Assembly: GCF_016863195.1 (NCBI RefSeq)
Contig: NZ_BOOK01000010.1
Coordinates: forward strand, 62,001-126,000
DNA length: 64,000 nucleotides
Source of the DNA: Paraplanobispora takensis
GTDB lineage: Bacteria > Actinomycetota > Actinomycetes > Streptosporangiales > Streptosporangiaceae
Direction of reading: 5' to 3'
Part shown: positions 48,530 through 57,612 of the stretch, piece by piece
Numbering within the stretch: the first letter of the stretch is position 1
How the letters are laid out: every line of letters starts with the position of its first letter
Position numbers and translations under genes: made by a program
Notes under the pieces: model-generated
The model's database searches: none
Seen by the model: only the letters and a program-made list of their open reading frames with translations
Told to the model about the DNA's origin: nothing

Positions 48530-50518
48530 GTGACCCCTTTCTCTGACATCCGTGAATACGTCGGTGTACCGCGACTGGTGTCCCTGCGTCTCTCCCCGGA
48601 CGGGAATCGTCTGGTGGGCGTGGTGCAGGCGCTCAACCCGGACGGCAAGTCCTACGGGACGTCCCTGTGGGAGATCCCCCTCGACGGGCGCAGGCCGTAC
48701 CGGCTGACCAGGTCCGTCAAGGGCGAGGCCGGGGCCGAGTTCACCGCCGCGGGTGACGTCCTGTTCGGCTCGCGCCGTCCCGACCCCGTGGTGAAGGACC
48801 CCGACGAGGAGGTCTCCGCGCTCTGGCTGCTGCCCGCGGGCGGCGGGGAGGCCCGGCAGGTCGCCTCCCGGCCCGGGGGGATCGGCGGCTTCGCGACCGG
48901 CGGGCCGGTGGTCGTCCTCTCCTCGGACGTGCTGCCCGGTGACGAGACCACCGAGGCCGAGCGGCGCAAGGCCCGCAAGGACGCCGGGATCAGCGCGATC
49001 CTGCACGAGGGCTACCCGGTGCGTTACTGGGATCACGACCTGGGACCCGGCCGGCCCCGCCTGTTCGCCGGCGCCCTCGGCGAGGACCGGCTGCAGGACG
49101 TGCGGGACCTCACCCCCGACTCGGGCGGCGCGCTGGTCAACGCCTCCTACGAGGTGACCCCGGACGGCTCCGCCGTCGTCGCCACGTGGGCGGTCCCGCA
49201 GCCGGGCGGAGAGGTCCGCTCCGAGCTGGTGCTGATCGAGACCGCCGACGGCGGGACCCGCAGGGTCCTGGCGAGCCTGGAGGGCCACGACTTCGAGGGC
49301 CCGCTCGCCGTCTCACCCGACGGGCGCCTGGTCGCCTGCATCCGCGAGAAGCACGCCGAGACCTCGGCCGTCCCGGAGCGCACTCTGTGGATCGTCGACC
49401 TGGCCACCGGCGAGGGTCACGCCGCGGGCGGCGGGCTCTGGCCGTCGGAGGTGATCTGGGCGCCCGACTCGGCCTCGCTGTACGCGGCCGCCGACCACCT
49501 GGGCCGCCGCCCGGTCTTCCGGGTCCCCGCCGACGGCTCCGAGCCGGTACGGCTCACCGCGGACGACGGCGCCTACTCCTCGCTCAACGTCGCCCCCGAC
49601 GGCACCCTCTACGCGCTGCGCAGCGCCGTGGACCGGGCGGCGGGCCCGGTCAGGATCGCCGCGGGCGACGCGGCCGGCGCGGCCGAGGAGCTGGTCTCCC
49701 CGGTCCCGGACCTGGAGGTGCCCGGCACGCTCACCGAGGTGACCGCGACCGCCGACGACGGGGCGGAGATCCGGGCCTGGCTGGTGCTGCCCGAGGGCGC
49801 CTCGGCCGAGGACCCGGCGCCGCTGCTGCTGTGGATCCACGGCGGCCCGCTGTCGAGCTGGAACGACTGGTCCTGGCGGTGGAACCCGTGGATCATGGCG
49901 GCGAACGGCTACGCCGTCCTGCTGCCCGACCCGTGCCTGTCCACCGGCTACGGGCCGGAGATGATCCGCCGGGGCTGGGCGAACTGGGGCCCGCGCACCC
50001 ACGCCGACCTGATGACGGTCACCGACGCGGCGCTGGAGCTGCCGGAGATCGACGCGAGCCGTACCGCCGCGATGGGCGGCTCCTTCGGCGGCTACATGGC
50101 CAACTGGGTCGCCGGGCACACCGACCGCTTCAAGGCGATCGTCACCCACGCCTCGCTCTGGCACCTGGACCAGTTCGCCGGGACCACGGACGCGTCCATG
50201 TACTGGCAGCGCGAGTTCGGCCGGCCGGGCGGCGAGCTGTACGACAGGCTCTCCCCGCACCTGTCGCTGGAGAAGATCGTCACGCCGATGCTGGTGATCC
50301 ACGGCGACAAGGACTACCGGGTGCCGATCGGCGAGGGCCTGCGCCTGTGGTGGGACCTGCAGCGTTCCGGCGTGGAGTCGAAGTTCCTGTACTTCCCCGA
50401 CGAGAACCACTGGGTGCTCAAGCCGGGCAACGCGGTCGCCTGGTACGAGACCGTGCTGGCCTTCCTGGCGCAGCACGTCCTGGAGCGGGAGTGGAAGCGC
50501 CCGGAGTCGCTCTTCTGA
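48530..50518 (+). CDS. S9 prolyl-oligopeptidase-family serine peptidase
   Basis: 662 residues from GTG 48530. Residues ~1-400 form the beta-propeller (repeats such as SPDGNRLVGVV, TPDGSAVVATW, SPDGRLVACI, APDGTLYAL). The alpha/beta-hydrolase domain has the nucleophile in GGSFGGYMANWV (~519), Asp in IHGDKDYRVPIGEG (~595) and His in DENHWVLKPG (~627). There is no signal peptide, so it is a cytosolic acylaminoacyl- or dipeptidyl-peptidase-like enzyme of peptide recycling. It stands 96 nt from the divergent ferrochelatase. Confidence 0.93.
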   Translation: MTPFSDIREYVGVPRLVSLRLSPDGNRLVGVVQALNPDGKSYGTSLWEIPLDGRRPYRLTRSVKGEAGAEFTAAGDVLFGSRRPDPVVKDPDEEVSALWLLPAGGGEARQVASRPGGIGGFATGGPVVVLSSDVLPGDETTEAERRKARKDAGISAILHEGYPVRYWDHDLGPGRPRLFAGALGEDRLQDVRDLTPDSGGALVNASYEVTPDGSAVVATWAVPQPGGEVRSELVLIETADGGTRRVLASLEGHDFEGPLAVSPDGRLVACIREKHAETSAVPERTLWIVDLATGEGHAAGGGLWPSEVIWAPDSASLYAAADHLGRRPVFRVPADGSEPVRLTADDGAYSSLNVAPDGTLYALRSAVDRAAGPVRIAAGDAAGAAEELVSPVPDLEVPGTLTEVTATADDGAEIRAWLVLPEGASAEDPAPLLLWIHGGPLSSWNDWSWRWNPWIMAANGYAVLLPDPCLSTGYGPEMIRRGWANWGPRTHADLMTVTDAALELPEIDASRTAAMGGSFGGYMANWVAGHTDRFKAIVTHASLWHLDQFAGTTDASMYWQREFGRPGGELYDRLSPHLSLEKIVTPMLVIHGDKDYRVPIGEGLRLWWDLQRSGVESKFLYFPDENHWVLKPGNAVAWYETVLAFLAQHVLEREWKRPESLF

Positions 50519-50653
50519 CCCGGAGCCGCCCTTCCCGGCACGTCTCCGAGCACGACCGGGCCGGGTCCGCGGCGTCGTGGACCCGGCCCGGCGCGCGGAA
50601 CGGTCCACGGGGGACGATGGGACCGTGAAGCGACCGAGGAGTGGTGAACGACT

Positions 50654-51493
50654 GTGAGTGACCCCGTTGTGAGTGACCCCGTTGTGAGTGAGGCCGCCGC
50701 GAGTGAGGCCGCGGGTTTCGTGGAGCTGGCCGAGCGGATCGCCCGCGAGGCCGGGGAGATGCTCCTGGCCAAGCGGCCGGCCCGGCCCGAGGTGCTGGCG
50801 ACCAAGTCCAGCCCCACCGACGTGGTGACCGCGCTGGACAAGGCGTCGGAGGAGCTGATCCGCACCAGGATCAGGCAGGCGAGGCCGGATGACGCGATCC
50901 TCGGCGAGGAGGGCGGGAGCACCGGCGACGGCCGGGTCCGCTGGATCGTCGACCCGATCGACGGCACGGTCAACTTCCTGTACGGCCTGCCCGAGTGGTC
51001 GGTCAGCATCGCCGTGGAGGTCGACGGGCAGGTGGTCGCGGGCGTGGTCAACGTCGTGCCCCGCGGTGAGGTCTTCACCGCGGCCAGGGGCGGCGGAGCG
51101 TGGCTGGCCGGCGAGCGGCTGCGCTGCAACACCGGCGTGCCGCTGGAGCAGGCGCTGATCGCCACCGGCTTCGGCTACGGCCCCGGGCGGCGCGCGGTCC
51201 AGGCGGAGGTCCTGGCCCAGGTGGTGCCGCGCGTGCGGGACATCCGCCGGGGCGGCTCGGCGGCCTCGGACCTGTGCTCGGTGGCGGCCGGGCGGGTGGA
51301 CGGCTACTACGAGCGCGGCCCGCAGGACTGGGACTACGCGGCCGGAGGGCTCATCGCCGCCGAGGCCGGGGCCAGGTTCGGCGGGCTGCACGGCAAGCCG
51401 GCCAACCCGGGGCTGACGCTGTGCGCGGCGCCCGGCCTGTTCGAGGAGCTGCACGCGCTCCTGGCCCCGCTGAACCCCGAACGGGACTCCTGA
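50654..51493 (+). CDS. Inositol monophosphatase family protein
   Basis: 279 residues from GTG 50654, with GAGGAG upstream. The metal-binding motifs of the IMPase superfamily are complete: GEEGG, WIVDPIDGTVNFLYGLPEWSVSIAV, and WDYAAGGLIAAEAGA near the C-terminus. It hydrolyses inositol-1-phosphate or a related sugar phosphate with Mg2+; in actinomycetes this supplies inositol for phosphatidylinositol and mycothiol. The start region has a 15-bp duplication (GTGAGTGACCCCGTT twice) that lengthens the N-terminus in frame. A strong terminator follows. Confidence 0.93.
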   Translation: MSDPVVSDPVVSEAAASEAAGFVELAERIAREAGEMLLAKRPARPEVLATKSSPTDVVTALDKASEELIRTRIRQARPDDAILGEEGGSTGDGRVRWIVDPIDGTVNFLYGLPEWSVSIAVEVDGQVVAGVVNVVPRGEVFTAARGGGAWLAGERLRCNTGVPLEQALIATGFGYGPGRRAVQAEVLAQVVPRVRDIRRGGSAASDLCSVAAGRVDGYYERGPQDWDYAAGGLIAAEAGARFGGLHGKPANPGLTLCAAPGLFEELHALLAPLNPERDS

Positions 51494-51576
51494 GCCCGGC
51501 GCCCGTACGGACCGCCGGGCCCGCGCGGGCGCGCCGGGTGACACGGGCGTGCCCGGACGGGCGCCGGCACACGGAC

Positions 51577-51611
51577 AAGGCCCCGCACCTCCGCAGGAGG
51601 TGCGGGGCCTT
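51577..51611. terminator. Strong bidirectional terminator
   Basis: A perfect 16-bp stem (AAGGCCCCGCACCTCC / GGAGGTGCGGGGCCTT) with a 3-nt loop lies between the convergent IMPase gene and the 54-residue gene. Confidence 0.93.
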
Positions 51612-51628
51612 ACCCGTCGATGTTTGCG

Positions 51629-51793
51629 TCAGCGCTGGAGCGGGACACCGTTGTCGGTGGCGAGACGGCGGAGGTCCTCGATCTCGGCGGTGAGGGTGTC
51701 GGCGAGGTAGTCGTCGCCGGTGGACCGGGCCTCCTGCAGATTCCTGTAGGCCTGGTCGAGGCGGTGTTCGATCGTGGTCGTGAACTCGCCCAT
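51629..51793 (-). CDS. Small conserved actinobacterial protein (54 residues)
   Basis: ATG 51793 is preceded by AAGGTGAG. The 54 residues read MGEFTTTIEHRLDQAYRNL, then QEARSTGDDYLADTLTAEIEDL, then RRLATDNGVPLQR. It is a helical, acidic protein likely to form a coiled-coil hairpin. Similar short proteins occur beside IMPase/CutRS genes in actinomycetes. Function unknown. Divergent from cutR with 219 nt between starts. Confidence 0.7.
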   Translation of the reverse strand: MGEFTTTIEHRLDQAYRNLQEARSTGDDYLADTLTAEIEDLRRLATDNGVPLQR

Positions 51794-51930
51794 CTCACCT
51801 TCTCTCTCATGGGGGGACGGAGGGTGCTCGACAAAAGGGACTGAGGGCGTGCTTACCCACCCGCGCGATCGCTCTAAACCTCCCATGGTCCAGATCGCCG
51901 GAAGTGTGTCTATCGTGACAGTGGACTTAC

Positions 51931-51979
51931 CACCGGCTTACAGCCGGTGAGGTGACAATGAGAAGCCGCTCGAGCGGCT
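51931..51979. promoter_or_regulatory. Two adjacent dyads in the cutR leader
   Basis: CACCGGC-TTACA-GCCGGTG (51931-51949) and the perfect 16-bp palindrome AGCCGCTCGAGCGGCT (51964-51979) lie 34-82 nt before cutR. They may be operators or leader hairpins; autoregulation by CutR is a guess. Confidence 0.45.
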
Positions 51980-52012
51980 GTCCGACGGATTTCACGGGAG
52001 GTGCCAGAGGCC

Positions 52013-52666
52013 GTGCGGGTGCTTGTGGTTGAAGACGAGCGGGTGCTCGCGGACGCGATCGCGACCGGACTCCGGCGTGAGGCCATGGCCGTGGACGTCG
52101 CCTACGACGGCGCCGGCGCGCTGGAACGGACCGGCTACATCGACTACGACGTGATCGTGCTGGACCGCGACCTGCCCAAAGTGCACGGGGACGAGGTCTG
52201 CCGCCGACTGGTGGCCGGGCGGACCGCCTCCCGCATCCTGATGCTGACCGCCTCGGGCGACGTCGACGACAAGGTGGAGGGCCTGGGCCTGGGCGCCGAC
52301 GACTACCTGGCCAAGCCCTTCGTGTTCATCGAGCTCGTCGCCCGGGTCAGGGCCCTGGGCCGTCGCTCGGCCCCGGCCCTGCCGCCGGTGCTGGAGCGCT
52401 CCGGCATCCGGCTGGATCCGGGCAAGCGGCTGGTGACCAGGAACGGCGAGGAGATCAATCTCACGAAGAAGGAGTTCGCGGTCCTGGAGGAGCTGATGCG
52501 CGCCGAGGGCGCGGTGGTCAGCCAGGAGGACCTGCTGGACAAGGCGTGGGATGAGAACATCGACCCGTTCACCAACGTGGTGCGGGTGACCATGATGACC
52601 CTGAGGAAGAAGCTGGGCGAGCCTCAGGCGATCGAGACGGTGCCCGGGGTCGGATACAAGCTGTGA
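52013..52666 (+). CDS. cutR: CutR-like OmpR-family response regulator
   Basis: 217 residues from GTG 52013 (GGGAGG 12 nt upstream; a GTG at 52001 would add four residues). Receiver: acidic pair VVEDER, phospho-acceptor Asp51 in VIVLDRDLP, Thr in LMLTASG, Lys in YLAKPF. C-terminal winged helix: KEFAVLEELMRAEGAVVSQEDLL and NVVRVTMMTLRKKLGEP. The sequence and neighbours (IMPase upstream, sensor kinase and DUF4193 downstream) match Streptomyces CutRS, a system controlling secretion-stress responses. Its stop overlaps the kinase start. Confidence 0.82.
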   Translation: MRVLVVEDERVLADAIATGLRREAMAVDVAYDGAGALERTGYIDYDVIVLDRDLPKVHGDEVCRRLVAGRTASRILMLTASGDVDDKVEGLGLGADDYLAKPFVFIELVARVRALGRRSAPALPPVLERSGIRLDPGKRLVTRNGEEINLTKKEFAVLEELMRAEGAVVSQEDLLDKAWDENIDPFTNVVRVTMMTLRKKLGEPQAIETVPGVGYKL

Positions 52667-54183
52667 GCGGCACGCCGCAGGAGCGGCCGGCGCCCGTCCC
52701 GCCCGGTGGGCGGCAGGACTCCGAGCCGACCCATCCCATGATCAGCCCGCACTCCGAGCGCGGGGAGCGCAGGCCGCGCCGCGACGCGGAGACGGGCGCG
52801 CCGGAGGTCCTGGAGATCGGCGGCGCCGCGCCCGCGGGGAGGCCCGCCGCCCGGCCGGCCGGACCCGGCGTCTCCGGCGCGGCCCCGGGTTCCCAGGGCG
52901 CGCCCGCCGGCGGCGCGGCGCCCGGGCCCGGGGGCGCGGGGACCGCGACGGTCCAGGCCCCCTCGCCGGCCGGTCCGCCCGTCTGGGAGGGGCCGCCGAT
53001 GGGCCCCCCTCCCGCGGGCGCCTCCCTGCTGGAGCGGGTGAAGAAGGTCACCGACCGGGTCAGCATCCGGTGGCGGCTCACGCTCACCTACGGCGCGCTC
53101 TTCTTCATCGCGGGCGCGCTGCTGCTGCTGGTCATCTACATGATGGTGGGCTGGGTGCTCGACTCGGCCTGGCCCGAGTTCCCCCTCCGGCTGGACACCG
53201 TCGAGCCGAACCTGGCCGCGGACATCGAGCGGCAGTGGAACTGGTACCAGCACACCGCCATCTACGGCGTCCGCAGGACCCTGCTCATCCGCTCGCTCCT
53301 GGCGCTGGCGGGCGTGGGCATCCTCGCGCTGGTCATCGGCTATCTCGTCGCCGACCGGGCGCTCAAGCCGATCCAGCAGATGACCGCCACCGCCCGCAAG
53401 CTGTCCGGCAGCACCCTCGCCCACGAGCGGATCGACCTCAAGGGTCCCGACGACGAGCTGAAGGAGCTGGCCGACACCTTCGACGCCATGCTGACCAGGC
53501 TCAACGTCGCCTTCGACACGCAGCGCCGGTTCGTGGCCAACGCCTCACACGAGCTGCGCACGCCGCTGACGATCAACCGGACGGTCCTGGAGATCGCCCT
53601 GGGCGACCCCGAGGCGTCACAGGATCTCAAGGCGCTGGGCCGTACGCTCCTGGAGGTCAACGCACGCAACGAGAGGCTCATCGAGGGCCTGCTCCTGCTC
53701 GCCCGCAGTGAGCGGGAGCTGAGCGTGCGCAAGCCGGTGGACGTCAAGGACGTGGCCGAGACCGCCGTGGAGCAGCTGGCGCCGCGCGCCGAGGAGGCCG
53801 ACGTCACGGTCGTCTCCGAGATCCAGAGCGCCGAGACCGTGGGCGACCCGGTCCTCCTGGAGCGGTGCGTGGCCAACCTGGTGGAGAACGCCATCAAGCA
53901 CAACCTTCCCGAGTCCGGACATGTCTGGGTCCGGGCGGGAATGGTGGAGGGTGCTCTGGTTGTTCAGGTGGCCAACACTGGGCCGCACGTGCCCGCGTAC
54001 GAGGTGAGCAGCCTGTTCGAGCCGTTCCGGCGCCTGAACGCCGAGCGGGTCGACTCGTCCAAGGGGGCGGGTCTGGGACTGTCCATCGTCCGCGCGGTCG
54101 TGCGGGCTCACGGGGGCAACGTGACCGCCGTCCCCAGGGACGGAGGCGGTCTCGTGGTGACCGTGAGACTTCAGCCGCGTTGA
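52663..54183 (+). CDS. cutS: CutS-like sensor histidine kinase
   Basis: 506 residues from GTG 52663, overlapping the cutR stop by 4 nt. The first ~120 residues are Pro/Gly/Ala-rich and disordered. TM1 (LTYGALFFIAGALLLLVIYMMVGWVL) is at ~135-165; a ~45-residue extracellular loop; TM2 (LLIRSLLALAGVGILALVIGYLVA) at ~207-230. Then HAMP (DRALKPIQQMTATARKL), HisKA with the phospho-His in FVANASHELRTPL (~296), and HATPase_c (NLVENAIKHNL, GAGLGLSIVRAVVRAHGG). The short sensor loop lacks an obvious Cys pair. Partner of CutR. Confidence 0.85.
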   Translation: MSGTPQERPAPVPPGGRQDSEPTHPMISPHSERGERRPRRDAETGAPEVLEIGGAAPAGRPAARPAGPGVSGAAPGSQGAPAGGAAPGPGGAGTATVQAPSPAGPPVWEGPPMGPPPAGASLLERVKKVTDRVSIRWRLTLTYGALFFIAGALLLLVIYMMVGWVLDSAWPEFPLRLDTVEPNLAADIERQWNWYQHTAIYGVRRTLLIRSLLALAGVGILALVIGYLVADRALKPIQQMTATARKLSGSTLAHERIDLKGPDDELKELADTFDAMLTRLNVAFDTQRRFVANASHELRTPLTINRTVLEIALGDPEASQDLKALGRTLLEVNARNERLIEGLLLLARSERELSVRKPVDVKDVAETAVEQLAPRAEEADVTVVSEIQSAETVGDPVLLERCVANLVENAIKHNLPESGHVWVRAGMVEGALVVQVANTGPHVPAYEVSSLFEPFRRLNAERVDSSKGAGLGLSIVRAVVRAHGGNVTAVPRDGGGLVVTVRLQPR

Positions 54184-54455
54184 TCCGGCGGGGAGCGTCT
54201 CGTTCGCGCCGTACATGTGGTTGGATGTGCCGTCGAACACGGTGGTGCATGCTGGCAAGGCTGTGGTTTTCGCCATATTTGGCTAACCATGCCCATTGGC
54301 GGCGGGCCCCTCACGTGTAGGGAGGTTCGGCGACCATTCCGGCGGGGTACCGAAGCAGGAATCTCTCTGCCGGATCGGGCACAAGACGGGCCTCTCGTAC
54401 GTTACACACGCGCGAGCGAGCGCAGACAGATAGATGAGGGGGATGGAGCAGACCG

Positions 54456-54755
54456 ATGGCTACCGATTACGACAGCCCACGCAAGACTGACGACGACCTC
54501 AGTGAGGACAGTCTTCAGGAACTGCAGGCGCGCCGTACCGACAAGTCCTCGGGCAGCATCGACATCGACGAGACCGACCTCGCCGAGTCGCTCGAACTGC
54601 CGGGTGCGGACCTGTCGAACGAGGAGCTCTCGCTCCGGGTGATTCCTCGCCAGGCTGACGAGTTCACCTGCGCGCGTTGCTTCCTGGTGCACCACCGCAG
54701 TCAGCTGGCCGTGGAGAAGAACGGGCAGCAGATCTGCCGGGAGTGCGCTGCCTGA
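54456..54755 (+). CDS. DUF4193 zinc-ribbon-like protein
   Basis: 99 residues. An acidic N-terminus (DDDLSEDSLQELQARR) is followed by LAESLELPGADLSNEELSLRVIP and a four-cysteine metal site CARC-x(n)-CREC (FTCARCFLVHHRSQLA, then GQQICRECAA). This is the actinobacteria-specific DUF4193 family, which follows the cutRS genes in Streptomyces too. It is probably a small zinc-binding nucleic-acid or RNA-polymerase-associated protein, but no function is demonstrated. The 272-nt gap before it holds no recognised feature. Confidence 0.9.
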   Translation: MATDYDSPRKTDDDLSEDSLQELQARRTDKSSGSIDIDETDLAESLELPGADLSNEELSLRVIPRQADEFTCARCFLVHHRSQLAVEKNGQQICRECAA

Positions 54756-54837
54756 CGACCGTTCCGATGGCCTGTCCGATGTGTGTCCCCCCGTGGACGG
54801 GTAGGGCCCAGGGACAGCCTTGAGGAGGTTCCGCGAC

Positions 54838-55668
54838 ATGACGTCAGAGAACAGGCAGACCGGTGCCATGCCGGACGACTCCGGGGCCGCGGAGTCGTCC
54901 GGCGTACCGCACGACGACGCGGCAGGTGAGACCCATCACGAGGTCGCCGAGATCGTCGGCCGCCTGGCCGAGCCCGGCGAGATGGACGGGGCCGAGCGGC
55001 GGCGGCTGCTCGGACGTCTGAGCAGGGCACTGAACACCGGCGCCAAGAAGGCCAGGGAGTCCGGCGTGGGCCGGGGACGCTGGCTGGCCGACGTCTTCAT
55101 GGCCGTGGCGCCCCGCATCCCCATACGCGACCTGGAAACCCTCTCCGCCCACCACCACGGCCTCATCGGCGAGGCCCTGGCCGACGACCTCGCTCGCACC
55201 GCGGCGAAGGCCACCATGACGGTCGGCGCGATCGGAGGCGCCCTCGCGGCGGCCGAGTTCGCCGCCCCGCCCCTCCTGCTGTCCGCCCCCGCCCAGCTCG
55301 TCGCCGAGACCCTGGTGGTCGCGGCCATCGAGGTCAAGCTCATCGCCGAGCTCCACGAGGTGTACGGCGTGCAGGTGCCCGGCGGCGGCCCCCAGCGGGC
55401 CATCGCCTTCGTGACGGCCTGGTCCAAGCAGCGCGGTGTGGACCCGATGGCCCCCGCCTCGGTCACCCTCGCCCTGGGCGCCGCGGCCAAGACGGCCCTG
55501 CGCAACCGCCTCATGCGCACCCTCGGCCGGCACCTCACCACGCTCGGCCCCTTCCTGACCGGGGCCGTGGCCGGTGGGACGCTCAACCGTGCGGCGACCA
55601 GAAAGCTCTCGGAGGTGGTCCGCGTCGATCTGCGCCGCCATCGAGCTCTACCTCCTGGAACGTCATAA
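54838..55668 (+). CDS. Conserved actinobacterial protein with hydrophobic core
   Basis: 276 residues from ATG 54838, preceded by GAGGAGG. The N-terminal ~35 residues are disordered. The rest is helical: RLLGRLSRALNTGAKKARES, PIRDLETLSAHHHGL, then three hydrophobic helices (TMTVGAIGGALAAAEFAAPPLLLSAP, LVAETLVVAAIEVKLIAELHEVYGV, TLGPFLTGAVAGGTLNRAATRKL). It looks membrane-associated, like EcsC-type proteins, though I cannot name the family. It stands between DUF4193 and otsA with its own ribosome site. Confidence 0.7.
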   Translation: MTSENRQTGAMPDDSGAAESSGVPHDDAAGETHHEVAEIVGRLAEPGEMDGAERRRLLGRLSRALNTGAKKARESGVGRGRWLADVFMAVAPRIPIRDLETLSAHHHGLIGEALADDLARTAAKATMTVGAIGGALAAAEFAAPPLLLSAPAQLVAETLVVAAIEVKLIAELHEVYGVQVPGGGPQRAIAFVTAWSKQRGVDPMAPASVTLALGAAAKTALRNRLMRTLGRHLTTLGPFLTGAVAGGTLNRAATRKLSEVVRVDLRRHRALPPGTS

Positions 55669-55683
55669 AAGGGGGTTAATGGG

Positions 55684-55708
55684 GTAGTTGATTGGATAAG
55701 TCAACTAC
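55684..55708 (+). promoter_or_regulatory. Inverted repeat abutting the otsA ribosome binding site
   Basis: GTAGTTGA-(9 nt)-TCAACTAC is a perfect 8-bp dyad in AT-rich sequence, ending two bases before the GGAGGA of otsA. As DNA it could be an operator or part of the promoter; as RNA it would place a hairpin directly against the ribosome site. Confidence 0.65.
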
Positions 55709-55720
55709 TTGGAGGATTTA

Positions 55721-57094
55721 GTGCCGGGCTCCAGCTCGTTCCTGATCGTCGCCAACCGTCTGCCCGTCGACCGGGTGGGGGAGGACATGTGGCGGCGCAG
55801 CCCCGGCGGCCTGGTCACCGCGATCGCCCCCGTGCTGCAACGCCGTGAGGGAGCGTGGATCGGCTGGCACGGCGCCCCGGACGAACAGCTCGACCCCTTC
55901 GACCACGACGGCATGCACCTGATCCCGGTGCCGTTGTCGGAACGCGAGGTGGAGCTCTACTACGAGGGTTTCTCCAACGCCACCCTCTGGCCGCTCTATC
56001 ACGACGTGGTTGCCACCCCGGTGTACTCCCGCGTGCTGTGGGACGCCTACCGCCTGGTCAACCAGCGCTTCGCCGAGGCCGCCGCCGAGGCCGCCGCCCC
56101 GGACGCGGTCGTGTGGGTGCAGGACTACCAGCTCCAGCTCGTCCCCGCCATGCTCAGGAAGCTCCGGCCGGACCTGCGCATCGGCTTCTTCCTGCACATC
56201 CCGTTCCCGCCCGGCGAGCTGTTCCAGCAGCTGCCCTGGCGGCGCGAGCTGCTGGAGGGCCTGCTCGGCGCCGACCTCGTCGGCTTCCAGCGCCCCGGCG
56301 GCGCCTCCAACTTCATCCGGCTGTGCCGCAAGACGCTCGGCCTGTCGTACCAGAAGCACGAGATCTACGTCGAGGACCGGGTGGTGCGGGCCGAGGCCTT
56401 CCCCATCTCGGTGGACTTCTCCGAGCTCGACTCCCTGGTCCGCGAGCCGCACATCGTCGCCAGGGCGGCGGAGATCCGCCGGGAGCTGGGCGACCCCGAG
56501 CAGGTGCTGCTGGGCGTCGACCGGCTCGACTACACCAAGGGCATCGGCCAGCGGCTGAAGGCGTTCGGGGAGCTGCTCGCCGACGGCTCGATCAAGCCGG
56601 GCGAGGCCGTGTTCGTGCAGATCGCCACGCCCAGCCGGGAGCGGGTCGAGGAGTACATGCGGCTGCGCGACTCGATCGAGCTGCAGGTCGGCAGGATCAA
56701 CGGGGAACAGGGCGACCTGGGGCAGCAGCCGGTGCAGTACATGCACCAGTCGTACGGCCGCGACGAGCTGGCCGCGCTCTATCTGGCGGCGGACGTGATG
56801 GTGGTGACCCCGCTGCGCGACGGGATGAACCTGGTGGCCAAGGAGTACGTCTCCTGCCGCCACGACCTGCGCGGCGCGCTGGTGCTCAGCGAGTTCGCCG
56901 GGGCGGCCGACGAGATGAAGCAGGCCTTCATGGTCAACCCCTACGACATCGACGGTCTCAAGCGGACGATGCTGTCGGCGATGCGGGCCACGCCGCACGA
57001 CCTGTCGCGGCGGATGCGTTCGCTGCGCCGCCGGGTGTCCACCTACGACGTGGACCACTGGGCGAAGACCTTCCTGGCGGCCCTGGAGGCCTGA
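55721..57094 (+). CDS. otsA: Alpha,alpha-trehalose-phosphate synthase
   Basis: 457 residues from GTG 55721, chosen because GGAGGA stands 4-5 nt before it. GT20 family. Clear marks: [82 protein letters not shown], and [35 protein letters not shown] (cited in part). It condenses UDP- or GDP-glucose with glucose-6-phosphate to trehalose-6-phosphate. No otsB phosphatase gene is adjacent. A dyad against the ribosome site suggests stress or osmotic regulation (inference). Confidence 0.95.
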   Translation: MPGSSSFLIVANRLPVDRVGEDMWRRSPGGLVTAIAPVLQRREGAWIGWHGAPDEQLDPFDHDGMHLIPVPLSEREVELYYEGFSNATLWPLYHDVVATPVYSRVLWDAYRLVNQRFAEAAAEAAAPDAVVWVQDYQLQLVPAMLRKLRPDLRIGFFLHIPFPPGELFQQLPWRRELLEGLLGADLVGFQRPGGASNFIRLCRKTLGLSYQKHEIYVEDRVVRAEAFPISVDFSELDSLVREPHIVARAAEIRRELGDPEQVLLGVDRLDYTKGIGQRLKAFGELLADGSIKPGEAVFVQIATPSRERVEEYMRLRDSIELQVGRINGEQGDLGQQPVQYMHQSYGRDELAALYLAADVMVVTPLRDGMNLVAKEYVSCRHDLRGALVLSEFAGAADEMKQAFMVNPYDIDGLKRTMLSAMRATPHDLSRRMRSLRRRVSTYDVDHWAKTFLAALEA

Positions 57095-57180
57095 CCTCAC
57101 ACGCGGGCCGTACGGCGGGCGGGATCAGAGCCGTACGGCGGGCGGAGGGGACCGGGACCGCACGACGAGCGGACACGGGC

Positions 57181-57219
57181 CGGCGGGCCGGCGGACCACA
57201 GGGGGCCGCCGGCCCGCCG
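57181..57219. terminator. Bidirectional terminator otsA / DUF4235
   Basis: A perfect 14-bp GC stem (CGGCGGGCCGGCGG / CCGCCGGCCCGCCG) with an 11-nt loop stands between convergent genes. Confidence 0.85.
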
Positions 57220-57223
57220 CCGG

Positions 57224-57520
57224 TCAGGGGGAGACCTCCTTGGCCGCCTCCTTCAGGGCCTTCCAGGCGTTGTAGCGCTTGCGGGCGGTCCGGGCCGCCA
57301 GGATCTGCGCCACCTGCATGCCCACTCCCATCAACACGGCGTAACCGATCGCCTCGCCCAGGCCGACCTCCAGGGAGTCGTTGTCCAACGGAGGCTTCTT
57401 GCCCGTCGCCTTCTCCCAGGCGAAACCCAGGATCTTCTTCGCGGCCCATGCCGTGACGAGCCCGACCAGGCCGCCGATGGCACGCCAGGCCATGTCCTGC
57501 TTTTCCTTCTCGTCGGCCAC
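57224..57520 (-). CDS. DUF4235 small membrane protein
   Basis: 98 residues from GTG 57520. Two weak hydrophobic segments (AIGGLVGLVTAWAAKKILGFAW and GEAIGYAVLMGVGMQVAQILAA) flank the conserved KKPPLDNDSLEVGLG segment of the DUF4235 family. The C-terminus is basic. The family is actinobacterial and uncharacterised; it is likely a small integral membrane protein. Divergent from valS with 92 nt between starts. Confidence 0.88.
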   Translation of the reverse strand: MADEKEKQDMAWRAIGGLVGLVTAWAAKKILGFAWEKATGKKPPLDNDSLEVGLGEAIGYAVLMGVGMQVAQILAARTARKRYNAWKALKEAAKEVSP

Positions 57521-57612
57521 GATCCCTCCAGTGCGCGGTACCTAGGTCGCTTCAGATAACGAACACTAGTCTTCTCGGCGAAGAAGGGCGCGAAGCCATA
57601 CCATAAGGTGGC

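Noticed and set aside
47561-50518. A plus-strand ORF of 985 codons running through ferrochelatase antisense into the S9 peptidase
   Set aside because: Only the part from GTG 48530 has protein-like content. The first ~320 codons are antisense to hemH and reflect high-GC open frames.
57521-57612. T-box or other riboswitch before valS
   Set aside because: The divergent gap is only 92 nt and lacks a T-box sequence or specifier-loop structure.
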